In this document: piece after piece, positions 16,041-25,251 of the stretch
Position numbering within the stretch: position 1 is the stretch's first letter
Layout: every line of letters starts with the position of its first letter
NCBI GenBank assembly: GCA_039915945.1
Contig: JBDSMH010000064.1
Span: 24,785-88,784, forward strand
Direction of reading: 5' to 3'
Length of the DNA stretch: 64,000 bases
From: DATLFA01 sp039915945
GTDB taxonomy: Bacteria; Actinomycetota; Acidimicrobiia; Acidimicrobiales; WLNW01
Notes under the pieces: model-generated
What the model was told of the DNA's origin: nothing
What the model saw: only the letters and a program-made list of their open reading frames with translations
Databases searched by the model: none
Translations under genes and position numbers: made by a program

Positions 16041-17723
16041 GTGAGATCGATGCGGTCCAAACTCGAGGCGGGCCGCGCGTCATTCGACGTCATCACCGCC
16101 ACGGCGGTGGCACTCACCGTGGCCAAGCTCATCGGAGCGGCGCTCAACCCGTTGCACTTCCGTCCGCTGACGCCGCACGACGACGCGTTGTACGTACGGC
16201 GGGCGGTGCAGATGATGCAGGGGCATTGGGTCGGCGCGCTCGATCAGTACACGTTCATGCGAGGGCCCCTCTATCCGCTCTACCTGGCGGTTGTCGGCCG
16301 CAGCGGCCTGCCGCTGTCGATCATCGAGCAGTTGCTGATCTGTGCCGCGTCGTTCTGGGTGGCGCGCGAGATCGGTCGATTCCTCGGCAACAGCCGCACG
16401 ACGACCGCAGGCGTCTACCTATTGGTGCTGCTGTTCCCATTCCAAGAGACGTGGTCGGGCAGCCACGTGATCCGCGACAACCTGATGCACGTAGCGCTGC
16501 TCGTGGTGATCGCGCTGGGGTTCGCGGCGTGGCGCGACCCGCGCTACCGATCGTTGCTGTGGTTCTGTCTCGCGCTGGGCGCCCTGTCGATCCTGCGCGA
16601 AGACTCGCTCTGGCTCGCGCCGGCGGCGGTCGCAATCATCTACCTGCACGCTCGCCGGGTGTTCGCCACGAGCGGCCTACGGAGGGTGGCGCCACTGCTG
16701 CTCGTCGCATTCCTGGCCATGATCGGGCCGCAGGTTGGCGTCGTCGCGCTCAACGCGCACTATGGCCTGCCCGCGCGCACGCTGTTCGACGACAAGCACT
16801 TCGGCCGGGCGCATCAGGCGCTGGCGCGGTATGTGAACGACGGCAGCTCGTCTCCCTTCACCTTCACCGCCGAGCTACAAGAGCACGTGGCGCAGTCGAG
16901 CCCCGCCTACGCGCGCGTCGCCCCAGCCATGGCTCGTTGGCGCGACATGACCGGCGTGCTCGAAGTCGATTACTTCCGCTTCGGGCTCGCCGACGCGCTC
17001 TACGACACCGGCGTGATCGGTGAACGGAGCGAGCGCAACGCGTTGCTCGACGACATCGCCGACGAGGTTGCCGCACTCTGCAAGAGCGAAGGACGGCCTG
17101 CTTGCCACGCGTTCACCGGCCCGGTGCCGATGGGTGTGGTGCGGGCGCGTGACGTGCTCCACGCCGCCGCTCAGCCTTTTGCCGATCCGGCGATGCTGTT
17201 CACCGTCGACGTCGCCCGCGACAAGAGCGCCGCCGACGCGGGGCCCGCGGTGATCGTCGACGACTTCGAAGACGTGAGCAATCAGAACCCGCGCGGCGCG
17301 TCGCTCTCGGCCGACGGTGAGCAAGTGCTGTATTCCGACTCGCGTGGATTCGCGTGGTGGTGGGACCGTGTGCTCTTGGCGATCGCCGCGGTAGCGATGC
17401 CCGTGTTGCGCATAGCTGGCCTCGCGGCCGGCGTCGTGTTGGTGCGCCGCCGTTGCACGGCGCCGGTCGTTGCCGGGCTCGTGTTGCTCTGGGCTGCCTA
17501 TCTGCGTGCCGCGCAGGTCGCGCTGGCGACGCGATTTTCCATGGCGTACTACGGGCAGTTCTACCTTCAGTCGAGCGCGCTGTTGTTGCACGTAGCCACG
17601 ATCCTGTGGCTTGTTGCGCTGGTTTCCCGCTCTAGATTCAGCGCGGGAGTCAGCCCTCCCCGCGGCGAAGCCGCCATTCCGTTGCGGCGGAGCCGCACTA
17701 AAGGGAGGCGAGGCGGCGCGTGA
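16041..17723 (+). CDS. Polytopic membrane protein, glycosyltransferase-like (GT-C type), unknown substrate
   Basis: 560 aa from GTG 16041. About ten hydrophobic helices are visible, with an early acidic TPHDDALYVRRAVQMM between helices 1 and 2, as in GT-C/GT39 transferases that use lipid-linked sugars. A hydrophilic region (about residues 255-430) separates the helices. The last 25-30 residues (from FSAGVSPP) are encoded by a palindromic element and look like a late addition. The gene overlaps the convergent acyl-CoA dehydrogenase gene by 26 nt. Function is inferred only from topology. Confidence 0.6.
   Translation: MRSMRSKLEAGRASFDVITATAVALTVAKLIGAALNPLHFRPLTPHDDALYVRRAVQMMQGHWVGALDQYTFMRGPLYPLYLAVVGRSGLPLSIIEQLLICAASFWVAREIGRFLGNSRTTTAGVYLLVLLFPFQETWSGSHVIRDNLMHVALLVVIALGFAAWRDPRYRSLLWFCLALGALSILREDSLWLAPAAVAIIYLHARRVFATSGLRRVAPLLLVAFLAMIGPQVGVVALNAHYGLPARTLFDDKHFGRAHQALARYVNDGSSSPFTFTAELQEHVAQSSPAYARVAPAMARWRDMTGVLEVDYFRFGLADALYDTGVIGERSERNALLDDIADEVAALCKSEGRPACHAFTGPVPMGVVRARDVLHAAAQPFADPAMLFTVDVARDKSAADAGPAVIVDDFEDVSNQNPRGASLSADGEQVLYSDSRGFAWWWDRVLLAIAAVAMPVLRIAGLAAGVVLVRRRCTAPVVAGLVLLWAAYLRAAQVALATRFSMAYYGQFYLQSSALLLHVATILWLVALVSRSRFSAGVSPPRGEAAIPLRRSRTKGRRGGA
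17655..17708. repeat. Nested palindromic element with two hairpins, spanning two gene ends
   Basis: An outer stem CCTCCC/GGGAGG (17655-17660 with 17703-17708) encloses two hairpins, GCGGC-GAA-GCCGC (17662-17674) and GCGGC-GGA-GCCGC (17684-17696). It covers the last codons of the membrane-protein gene and the stop of the convergent acyl-CoA dehydrogenase gene. It may serve as a shared terminator. Confidence 0.6.
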
Positions 17724-19296
17724 TGACCTTGATGCAAAGCGTCTCGTCGGCTCCTTCGAAGATCGACAGCACTCTCGCGTCGACGAAGTAGCGGCTCACC
17801 GGGTACTCCTCGGCGTAGCCCATGCCGCCGTGGATCTGCATGGCTTCGCGCGTGACCCATTCGGCGGCGCGGCAGACGTAGGCCTTGACCATGCTGGCTT
17901 CGAGCATGCCGGTACCTTCGGCCATCAACCGCGACACGCGATACGCGCACTGGCGGCCGGTCTGGATGAGTATCGCCATGCGGCCGAGCTTGGCTTGTGT
18001 CAGTTGGTACTCAGCGATCGGTTGTCCGAACACGACGCGATCCCGCGCATAGTCGCGTGCTGCTTCGTAGGCCGCTTGCATGAGCCCTACGGCGCGCGCC
18101 GCGGTCTGCAGGCGGCCGTTCTCGAAGCCTTCCATCTGTAGGTAGAAGCCGCGGCCGATGCCGTCGTCGAGACCGATGAGGTTCTCGCCGGGCACCCACC
18201 AGTTGTCGAACGCGACCTCATAGCTGTGCATGCCGCGATAGCCGATGGTGTCGATGGCCCGCCCTTGCATCGTGCCGCCCTGCGGCTGATCGAACGAGAA
18301 GCCGTGGCCTTCGCCGCGTTCTTTGGGCACGATGAACGTCGACAGTCCGCGGTGGTTGCTGCTCGTCGGGTCGGTGCGCGCCAGCAGCATCAGCACATCG
18401 GCTCGCGCCGCGAACGTGCACCACGTCTTGGTGCCGTTGATGCGATAGCCGCCGTCGGGCTGGGGCGTGGCGCTGACCCGCACACCGGCCACGTCGGAGC
18501 CGTAGTCGGGTTCGGTCACCGCGATGGCGACCATCGCGTCGCCCGTGGCGATGCGGGGTAGCCACTCGCGCTTTTGCGCGTCGGTGCCGCCGCGCATGAG
18601 CGCTCGAGTGAGAATCTCCGGGCGCGTGATGAGCGAACCGCCGATACCCAGCGACGCGCGCGAAAGCTCTTCGGTGGCGACCACCATCGCCAAGTAGTCG
18701 TCGGCCCCGCCGGCGGCAAAGCCGCCGAACTCTTCGGGCACCGACAGGCCGAAGCCGCCGATGGCGGCGAGGCCTTCGATCACCTCTTCGGGCACGTCGT
18801 CGTTGTGGCGGTGAACCCGCTCTGCTGCGGGGCGCACCTTGTCGTCGGCAAAGCGGCGGAACGTCTCGGCCACGAGCTGAAAGTCGTCGTCGAGACCGCG
18901 GTCGCCTTCGGTTGAGGCCAAGGCGGCGACGAAGCGCGGATCGCGGTAGGTGGAGACGAACTCGTGCACCGCATCGAGTGCGCCGCGTTCGACGCCCCAC
19001 AGTGACTCGCGCCCCAGGATCTTGGACGACAGGTCGTGCAACGCATCGGCGGCGAAGCCGGCGGAGAGTCGGGCTTCGTCGGTACCCCGCCGCGCGTAGT
19101 CGACCATGTACGACGCGGCCTGCATCGCCGACGCTGCGTGCGCCAAGTCGTACTCGATGACTTGCATGTCGGCTTGGTCGGCCGAGTGGCTCCGTATGGT
19201 CTGGATCGCCGCACTCACCACTCGCTGGCCGTGCGAGATGGCGACCGCAATCTGTTCGACGTCGAGATCTACACCGGGCGCAGCACGCGATGGCAT
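17698..19296 (-). CDS. Acyl-CoA dehydrogenase (long form with N-terminal helical extension)
   Basis: 532 aa from ATG 19296, longer than the usual 380-400. The extra N-terminal 130 residues are a helical bundle rich in Ala. The core shows LAAIGGFGLSVPEEFGG, MVAIAVTEPDYGSDVAGV (FAD and substrate site), RINGTKTWCTFAARAD, YARDRVVFGQPIAEYQLTQAKLGRM and MQIHGGMGYAEEYPVSRYFVDARVLSIFEGADETL, where the C-terminal Glu is in the usual catalytic base position. It oxidises acyl-CoA to the enoyl-CoA. Start codon choice is moderate. The stop lies in the palindromic element. Confidence 0.9.
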   Translation of the reverse strand: MPSRAAPGVDLDVEQIAVAISHGQRVVSAAIQTIRSHSADQADMQVIEYDLAHAASAMQAASYMVDYARRGTDEARLSAGFAADALHDLSSKILGRESLWGVERGALDAVHEFVSTYRDPRFVAALASTEGDRGLDDDFQLVAETFRRFADDKVRPAAERVHRHNDDVPEEVIEGLAAIGGFGLSVPEEFGGFAAGGADDYLAMVVATEELSRASLGIGGSLITRPEILTRALMRGGTDAQKREWLPRIATGDAMVAIAVTEPDYGSDVAGVRVSATPQPDGGYRINGTKTWCTFAARADVLMLLARTDPTSSNHRGLSTFIVPKERGEGHGFSFDQPQGGTMQGRAIDTIGYRGMHSYEVAFDNWWVPGENLIGLDDGIGRGFYLQMEGFENGRLQTAARAVGLMQAAYEAARDYARDRVVFGQPIAEYQLTQAKLGRMAILIQTGRQCAYRVSRLMAEGTGMLEASMVKAYVCRAAEWVTREAMQIHGGMGYAEEYPVSRYFVDARVLSIFEGADETLCIKVITRRLASL

Positions 19297-19318
19297 CGCG
19301 CGGAGCGTAGTTGGCGCG

Positions 19319-21883
19319 TCATCGCCCAATGCGATCGGAACCGAGCCACGGTGTGAGCTCGCTCGAGGTCATCGGACGACCGATGTGGAACCCCTGCGCC
19401 TTGGTACAGCCCATCTCGTCGAGTCGCTGGTGGAGATCGGGGGTCTGCACGCCGACGGCCACCACTTCGAGGCCGAGATTGCGTCCGAGGTCGATGATCG
19501 ACCGCACCATGGTCTCGGCGCCAGTGTCGCCCGCCCCCATCTGACCGACGAAGCTGCGGTCGATCTTGATGCCGTAGATGGGCAACGTCTGCAGGAACGA
19601 CAACGACGAGTAGCCCGTGCCGAAGTCATCGATGATCGTGCGCACACCGAGTCCGTGGAAATGGTCGATCACTTCGTGGGCCAGTGACGGATCATCCATC
19701 AACTCACGCTCGGTCAACTCGAACGCCAGCGAACTACCGGGTAGATCGTTGACGCGCAGCGCCTCTGCGATGTCCTTGACGAGTGTGGGCTCGTAGAGAT
19801 TGCGCATCGACAGGTTGATGCTCACCATGAGCGTGATGCCGCGGGCCCGCCAATCGACCAACTCCTGCAGCGCCTTGTCCATCATCCACCGCGTCAGCGG
19901 CTTGATCGCCCCCGAGAGTTCGGCGAGGGGAATGAACTCGGTCGGTGGGACGACCCCGTGGCGGGGATGCGCCCAACGCGTGAGCGCTTCGATCTGCTCG
20001 ACCGCACCGGTCTGCAGATCGGCGATCGGTTGATACACGACGCGCAATTCGTCCTGTTCGATCGCATGGCGCAGATCGCCGACGAGCGTGAGGCGATGCA
20101 AGCTCGACCGATCGTGTTCGGCCTCGTACACCGTGACCCCGCCGCCGGAGCGCTTGGCCGTGTACATCGCGATGTCGGCCCGCTTGAGCAGCATCTCGGG
20201 ATCGGTGGCGTGGTCGGGGAACAGCGCGACACCGACGCTGGCCCCGGTCTGCAGGCTGAGTCCTTCGAAGTCGAACGGCACGAGCGCGCACGAGAGCAAC
20301 TTGTCCGCGACGCTGAGCGCGCCGCCAAGGGTTGCGTCGTCGAGCAGCAGCGCGAACTCGTCGCCACCCAATCGGGCGATGGTGTCGCACTCGCGCAGTG
20401 AGAGCCGAAGGCGATCGGCGAGCGCGATGAGCAGTCGATCGCCGTGGTCGTGGCCGAGCGTGTCGTTGATCTCCTTGAACTGATCGAGGTCCATCACCAA
20501 CAGCACGCATTGGGACTGGCGTCGACGCGCATCGGCGAGCGCGTGGCGCAAGCGGTCCATCATCAACGAGCGATTCGGCAGGCCGGTGAGCGCATCGTGC
20601 AGCGCCTGGTGCCGCAAGGCTTCGGCGGCGGCCGCTTGATCGGTGACATCCTCGATGATGACGCCGATGGCATCGGAGGCCAGCCGGAACGCCTGCCACG
20701 ACAGCACGAGATCGCCAGCGGTTTGGCCGTATGCGGTGCGATCGACCCGCAAGGGCTCGCCGGTCTCCAACACGCGAAGGAGATCCGACGCGATGTCCTT
20801 GCGGTTGCCGAGTAACGATGTCGCCGTGCGATCGATGATCTGTGACCGGTCACGACGCAGCAATGTCAACGCATTGCTGTTCGCGTCGACGACGACGAGT
20901 TCGGTGTCGGCGTTATCGGGCCCGCCAGTATTCGTGGCGCGCAGCACGACGATACCGATGGGCAGATGCTCGACGATCGTGCCGTAGCGCCGGTTCTTGC
21001 TCTCGGTCTCGAATTGCTTGGTGACGTCGAGCACCACGCCCCTGAGCCGGTAGAGGGTGCCCCAGGCATCTCGTTCGCAGCGCACGTGGTCGGTGATGTG
21101 CACGGTCTTTCCCGCCGCGTCGAACATGCGGTAGCTCAGTTCGAAGATGCTGCCGGCCTCTTCGCCCCGCGCGAGCTCCTTGAGCACCCGCTCGCGATCG
21201 CCCATGTGAATGTGGTCGGCCCAATGGCGGCGCGCCGCCCAGTGATCGGGCGAATAGCCGAGGATACGGTCGGTGTTTCCCGTGACCAGATGCCCGGCCA
21301 GCCGACCCGGTGGGCTCTCCCACACGAGGGCGTCGACACCATCGAGGAGCGCGCGGTAGCGGTCACGTTCTTCGCGCTGGTCGGAGCCGACGCGGCTGAC
21401 GAGATACGGAATGACTGTTGCGGACAGGCAGTAGATCGGGATGACGACGATGGCCTGATCACCGGCGATCGCACTCGTGACGATCAGGATCGGCCCGCTC
21501 ACGGCGAGCGCGAGATAGGTGCGGCGCACGCTCACCGTCGCCGCGTGGGCGACGGCGGTGACGGCGATGAGCGGCGACACGGCGGATGCCACCGGGACGA
21601 CCACGAGAGCGATCGCGGCAAGTGCATGGTCGCCGATCACCAGGGCCGCGCTGACGGGTCGCTTCGTGCGCCAGGTCCAGAGTTGCAGCAAGGCCTGATA
21701 CGGCACACACGCGAGCACCGCGAACGCGGTCAATGTTCGGTCGCGAGCGGCCGCGACCGCGATCACGCACAGCGCGACGACCGCGACGTGACGGATCGCC
21801 AGAACCGTCTGCCACGTGCGTAATTCGTGTCCGTCGTCGTGTGTCGTGGGATACCACGTGGCATGGCTCCGCCGTTGCCACAC
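19319..21883 (-). CDS. Membrane-bound PAS-GGDEF-EAL protein (c-di-GMP turnover)
   Basis: 854 aa from GTG 21883. About six N-terminal transmembrane helices are followed by PAS-like domains, then GGDEF and EAL. GGDEF is intact (ARLGGDEFALLL) with an inhibitory-site RxxD five residues upstream (RECD), so diguanylate cyclase activity is expected. EAL keeps EAL, INLS, ELTE, DDFGTGYSS and KIDRSF, but the AEGVE motif reads AVGVQ, losing both glutamates, one of which is the proposed general base. The phosphodiesterase half is probably inactive or a c-di-GMP sensor. Divergent from mutY. Confidence 0.92.
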   Translation of the reverse strand: MWQRRSHATWYPTTHDDGHELRTWQTVLAIRHVAVVALCVIAVAAARDRTLTAFAVLACVPYQALLQLWTWRTKRPVSAALVIGDHALAAIALVVVPVASAVSPLIAVTAVAHAATVSVRRTYLALAVSGPILIVTSAIAGDQAIVVIPIYCLSATVIPYLVSRVGSDQREERDRYRALLDGVDALVWESPPGRLAGHLVTGNTDRILGYSPDHWAARRHWADHIHMGDRERVLKELARGEEAGSIFELSYRMFDAAGKTVHITDHVRCERDAWGTLYRLRGVVLDVTKQFETESKNRRYGTIVEHLPIGIVVLRATNTGGPDNADTELVVVDANSNALTLLRRDRSQIIDRTATSLLGNRKDIASDLLRVLETGEPLRVDRTAYGQTAGDLVLSWQAFRLASDAIGVIIEDVTDQAAAAEALRHQALHDALTGLPNRSLMMDRLRHALADARRRQSQCVLLVMDLDQFKEINDTLGHDHGDRLLIALADRLRLSLRECDTIARLGGDEFALLLDDATLGGALSVADKLLSCALVPFDFEGLSLQTGASVGVALFPDHATDPEMLLKRADIAMYTAKRSGGGVTVYEAEHDRSSLHRLTLVGDLRHAIEQDELRVVYQPIADLQTGAVEQIEALTRWAHPRHGVVPPTEFIPLAELSGAIKPLTRWMMDKALQELVDWRARGITLMVSINLSMRNLYEPTLVKDIAEALRVNDLPGSSLAFELTERELMDDPSLAHEVIDHFHGLGVRTIIDDFGTGYSSLSFLQTLPIYGIKIDRSFVGQMGAGDTGAETMVRSIIDLGRNLGLEVVAVGVQTPDLHQRLDEMGCTKAQGFHIGRPMTSSELTPWLGSDRIGR

Positions 21884-21975
21884 CGTCCATCGCCCTGGGA
21901 ACAAAGTGCCGCCATCCTCCCGATTCCGGCATGGGTATCGGCGCGCGCGGCGCGGAACGTGAGAAGGTTTCGCGC

Positions 21976-22884
21976 GTGCTCGCCGAAGAGACACCCGCGG
22001 CATCCGAGGAGTTGGCGAACAGCGACGAGACGGTGTTGCGCGTGCGCGATGCAGTGGACCGTTGGGCCCAGCAGGCGCGACGCGATTTGCCCTGGCGTTT
22101 GACGCGCGATCCGTGGGCCATCGTCGTGTCCGAAACGATGCTGCAACAGACGCAGGCGCCGCGTGTCGTGCCGAAATACGAGAGGTTCATGGCGCGCTTT
22201 CCAACGGTGACAGCGTGTGCGCAGGCCGGCGTCGGCGAGGTCGTCGACGCATGGGCCGGTCTCGGCTACAACCGTCGTGCGGTGTACCTGCATCGACTGG
22301 CCGTGGCCGTCGTCGAGCGCCACCACGGGCAGATCCCCGACGACATCGATGCGCTGCTGGTACTGCCGGGCATCGGCGCCTACACGGCGCGAGCGGTGCT
22401 GGCGTTCGCGTTCGAACGTGACGTGGGCGTCATCGACACCAACATCGGTCGCGTGCTGGCCCGATTGTCCGGTCACCGACTGCGCCCCTTGGCGGCGCAG
22501 CGCCTCGCCGATCGACTGGTGCCCCACGGCGGCGGGTGGGAATGGAATCAGTCGATGCTCGACCTCGGTGCGCTCATCTGCACTGCGCAGTCCCCACGAT
22601 GCGCGCAGTGCCCGGTGCGCAGCGTGTGCCGGTGGCGCGGCGAAGGGGCCGACCCGGCGCGCGAGTCGTTCGGTGTCAGCCGAGGTCAATCGCGTTTTGC
22701 CGGAAGCGATCGCCAGGGCCGGGGCCGCCTCGTCGATGCCTTACGCCGCGGTCCGGTGCTGCGTGACGCGCTGGCGTACGCTGCCGGTTGGCCCGATGAC
22801 GGTGAGCGAGCGGAGCGCGTCGCGGAGTCGCTCGTGACCGACGGCCTGGCGTGCTGGGCCGGCGACGAACTGTCGTTGCCCTGA
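21976..22884 (+). CDS. mutY: A/G-specific adenine glycosylase (short form)
   Basis: 302 aa from GTG 21976, preceded by GAGAAGG; ATG 21931 would add 15 residues. It removes adenine mispaired with 8-oxoguanine. VSETMLQQTQ holds the catalytic Glu, LPGIGAYTARA is the helix-hairpin-helix, VIDTNIGRVL the catalytic Asp, and C-x6-C-x2-C-x5-C (CTAQSPRCAQCPVRSVC) binds the 4Fe-4S cluster. The C-terminal Nudix-like 8-oxoG-recognition domain is absent, as in other short actinobacterial MutY proteins. Confidence 0.92.
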   Translation: MLAEETPAASEELANSDETVLRVRDAVDRWAQQARRDLPWRLTRDPWAIVVSETMLQQTQAPRVVPKYERFMARFPTVTACAQAGVGEVVDAWAGLGYNRRAVYLHRLAVAVVERHHGQIPDDIDALLVLPGIGAYTARAVLAFAFERDVGVIDTNIGRVLARLSGHRLRPLAAQRLADRLVPHGGGWEWNQSMLDLGALICTAQSPRCAQCPVRSVCRWRGEGADPARESFGVSRGQSRFAGSDRQGRGRLVDALRRGPVLRDALAYAAGWPDDGERAERVAESLVTDGLACWAGDELSLP

Positions 22885-22887
22885 ATT

Positions 22888-22928
22888 CCCGCTCTGAAGG
22901 CCGCTCGGGCCTCAAAAGGCCTAGCGGC
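22888..22928. repeat. Dispersed GC-rich palindromic repeat forming a terminator-like hairpin
   Basis: 22888-22912 matches the repeat core CCGCTC-N4-GGCCGCTCGGGCCT. Here it forms a hairpin: GCCGCT/AGCGGC (22900-22905 with 22923-22928) and GGCCT/AGGCC (22908-22912 with 22917-22921), loop CAAA. It sits between the stops of convergent mutY and the hydrolase gene. Confidence 0.65.
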
Positions 22929-23658
22929 GCGCTGCTCGCTGGTGCGCCTGCGCGACCAGGGCTTCGAACAACGCTGACTGGTGCGCGTCGACGGCCGCGG
23001 TGTCTTCGGGATGCCATTGGGTGCCCACGACCCATCCCCGCTCGAGCTCCACCGCTTCGATGGTGCCGTCGGGCGCGCGGCCGGTGATACGAAGACCGTC
23101 GCCGAGACGATCGACGGCCTGATGGTGCACCGAATGCCCGCACACCTCGGTCGCGCCGATGGCGTCGGCCACGAGCGAGCCCGAGGCGAGGTGCACCTCG
23201 TGATGCACCTTGCGGTGCGCGCCGATCGATGGGAGGTCGGGCAGATGCTGCACGAGCGTGCCTCCGAGAACGACGTTGAGTACCTGCATGCCGCGACAGA
23301 TGGCCAACACGGGCACGTCGTCGGCGATGGCGGCCCCCAGGAGCGCCAACTCGAACAGGTCGTGTCGGCGGTCCACGCCGTCGGTTTGCGGGTGGGGATC
23401 CGCGCCGTAGAGAGCCGGGTCGACGTCTGGGCCACCCACCATGACCAGCGCATCGACTCGCGAGAGGATGAGCCGCGCCCGGGTGAGCATCGCGTCGTCG
23501 TCACCTTCGGCGAAAGGGGGCACCACCACCGGTTGGCCACCGGCGCGCTCCACCGCCGAGGTGTAACGCGCGCCGGCCGCGATGACTTCGGTGCGTAGTC
23601 CCGCGGCCGAATCCGCGTCCCGGCCCGGTAGCGCGACGAATGGACGGAGACCTGACAT
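22921..23658 (-). CDS. Class I glutamine-amidotransferase-like hydrolase (peptidase C26, PuuD-like)
   Basis: 245 aa from ATG 23658, with GGGAG 9 nt upstream. The nucleophile elbow is LAICRGMQVLNV (Cys about residue 120) and the His-Glu pair is in VVGTQWHPED. MVGGPDVDPALYG and HRKVHHEVHL are typical of gamma-glutamyl-GABA hydrolases (PuuD) and gamma-glutamyl hydrolases acting on gamma-glutamyl amides. No putrescine-pathway partners are nearby, so the physiological substrate is open. Confidence 0.87.
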   Translation of the reverse strand: MSGLRPFVALPGRDADSAAGLRTEVIAAGARYTSAVERAGGQPVVVPPFAEGDDDAMLTRARLILSRVDALVMVGGPDVDPALYGADPHPQTDGVDRRHDLFELALLGAAIADDVPVLAICRGMQVLNVVLGGTLVQHLPDLPSIGAHRKVHHEVHLASGSLVADAIGATEVCGHSVHHQAVDRLGDGLRITGRAPDGTIEAVELERGWVVGTQWHPEDTAAVDAHQSALFEALVAQAHQRAARR

Positions 23659-23780
23659 CCGCACAGTCTCCCATGGAAGACCGGAGAATTAGGTCACAGA
23701 TCTTTTCCAAGGTGGCGTGCAGCATCTACGGTTTCCCATCACGCCAACTGAGGGGTTCGGCTAGGGGACGGTACGCCAGG

Positions 23781-24716
23781 GTGCTCGACGTAACCTTTTA
23801 CGGAGTGCGCGGTTCCACACCTTGTTGTGATGAACGCAGCGTCCGCTACGGAGGAAACACGTCGTGCGTGCTGCTGCAGGCGCCTGGCCAAGATCCGATC
23901 ATCTTCGATCTCGGCACCGGACTGCGCTACTACGGCGATGTCTTTTTGCGGACCGCAACGGCACCGTTCAAAGGCACTGCGCTCGTCACCCATCTGCATT
24001 GGGATCACGTGCAGGGCTTGCCGTTCTTTCACCCGTTGCACACACCGGGCGCGCACCTCGACATCATCGGCACGGGCGGCGAGCGCACGCTGAGCGACGC
24101 GTTCAGTGAGTTCATGACGCCGCCGTATTTCCCCATTCGTGTCGGCGATCTCAACGGCAACGTGTCATTTCGCGAAGTCGACAACGAACAACTGACCATC
24201 GGCGAAGCAGTCGTCACCGTTCGTTCAGTACCTCACGTCGGTGCGACCAACGGGTATCGCGTCGATTGGGCCGGCGCCAGCGTTGCGTACGTCAGCGACC
24301 ATCAACAACCAAAGGACGATCACAAATTCGTCGACGAGGCCGTTCTCGAATTGTGTGATGGCGTCGACTTGTTGATCCATGACGCGCAATACACCGACGA
24401 CGAGTTTGCCGATCGCGCCCACTGGGGCCACTGCACCATCGAGTACGCGATCGAAGTCGCGCGGCAGGCCAAAGTGCGGGCGCTGGTGTTGTTCCATCAC
24501 GATCCGAGTCATCACGACGACTTCCTCGACGGCGTGGCCGCCGACGCGTCGAGACGCAGTGCAGAGCTCGGGCTCGGTGCGGTGTTCACCGCATACGAGG
24601 GTTTGCGCGTCACGCTCGGCCCGTCGGGGCACGACCCCAATGTGGCGATCGATTTGCGCGACCTTTGTGCCAAGCCGCACGAGCGCAACGCCGCGATCCG
24701 TCTCTCGACGGGCTAG
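23781..24716 (+). CDS. MBL-fold metallo-hydrolase (PhnP/RNase Z-like)
   Basis: 311 aa from GTG 23781. The fold starts at once with DVTFYGVRGSTPCCDERSVRYGGNTSC, a pattern common to phosphodiesterase-type MBL proteins. The metal site is THLHWDHVQGLPFF, with later VPHVGATNGYRVD, YVSDHQ, LLIHDAQY and LVLFHHDPSH. Likely a zinc phosphodiesterase or esterase; related proteins are annotated as cyclic-phosphate or cAMP phosphodiesterases. The substrate is unknown. The gene is followed at 40 nt by the flavin reductase gene. Confidence 0.82.
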   Translation: MLDVTFYGVRGSTPCCDERSVRYGGNTSCVLLQAPGQDPIIFDLGTGLRYYGDVFLRTATAPFKGTALVTHLHWDHVQGLPFFHPLHTPGAHLDIIGTGGERTLSDAFSEFMTPPYFPIRVGDLNGNVSFREVDNEQLTIGEAVVTVRSVPHVGATNGYRVDWAGASVAYVSDHQQPKDDHKFVDEAVLELCDGVDLLIHDAQYTDDEFADRAHWGHCTIEYAIEVARQAKVRALVLFHHDPSHHDDFLDGVAADASRRSAELGLGAVFTAYEGLRVTLGPSGHDPNVAIDLRDLCAKPHERNAAIRLSTG

Positions 24717-24756
24717 ACACCCGTTACTCTGACACGCGGCCAACAGGAGTCATTTC

Positions 24757-25242
24757 GTGAGCACCCACCGCTTCGACAACGCGCAATATCGCCAGACGCT
24801 CGGGCACTTCCCGACCGGCGTCACCGTCATCACCGCGGCCGATGACGGCGGGCCGGTGGGTTTGGCCGTGGGCTCGTTCACGTCGCTGTCGCTCGAGCCG
24901 CCGTTGGTGTTGTTCTGCCCGGGCAACACGTCGTCGAGTTGGCCCCGCATCCATGCTGCCGGTGTCTTTTGCGTCAACATCCTCGGCGACGATCAGGAGG
25001 ACGTATGCAGGGTGATGGCCAGCAAAGAACCCGACAAGTTCGCGAACGTGCCGTGGTCCACCAAGGTCACCGGCTCGCCCGTGATCGACGGCGTGCTGGC
25101 ATGGATCGATTGCACGATCACTGAAGTGCTCGAAGGCGGCGACCACCACATCGTCGTCGGCCGGGTCGAAGATCTGGGCTACTCCGACAGTGGCAGCCCG
25201 CTCGTCTTCTTCAAGGGTGGCTACGGAAGATACGACGCGTAG
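24757..25242 (+). CDS. Flavin reductase family protein (HpaC-like)
   Basis: 161 aa from GTG 24757, with AGGAG upstream. GHFPTGVTVITA, LAVGSFTSLSLEPPLVLFC and FCVNILGDDQEDVC are the typical FMN-binding landmarks. Enzymes of this type reduce free FMN/FAD with NAD(P)H and feed two-component monooxygenases. The luciferase-like enzyme encoded at 25778 is a possible partner, by proximity only. A TACTCT hexamer about 30 nt upstream may be its -10. Confidence 0.87.
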   Translation: MSTHRFDNAQYRQTLGHFPTGVTVITAADDGGPVGLAVGSFTSLSLEPPLVLFCPGNTSSSWPRIHAAGVFCVNILGDDQEDVCRVMASKEPDKFANVPWSTKVTGSPVIDGVLAWIDCTITEVLEGGDHHIVVGRVEDLGYSDSGSPLVFFKGGYGRYDA

Positions 25243-25251
25243 GCGAGCTCG

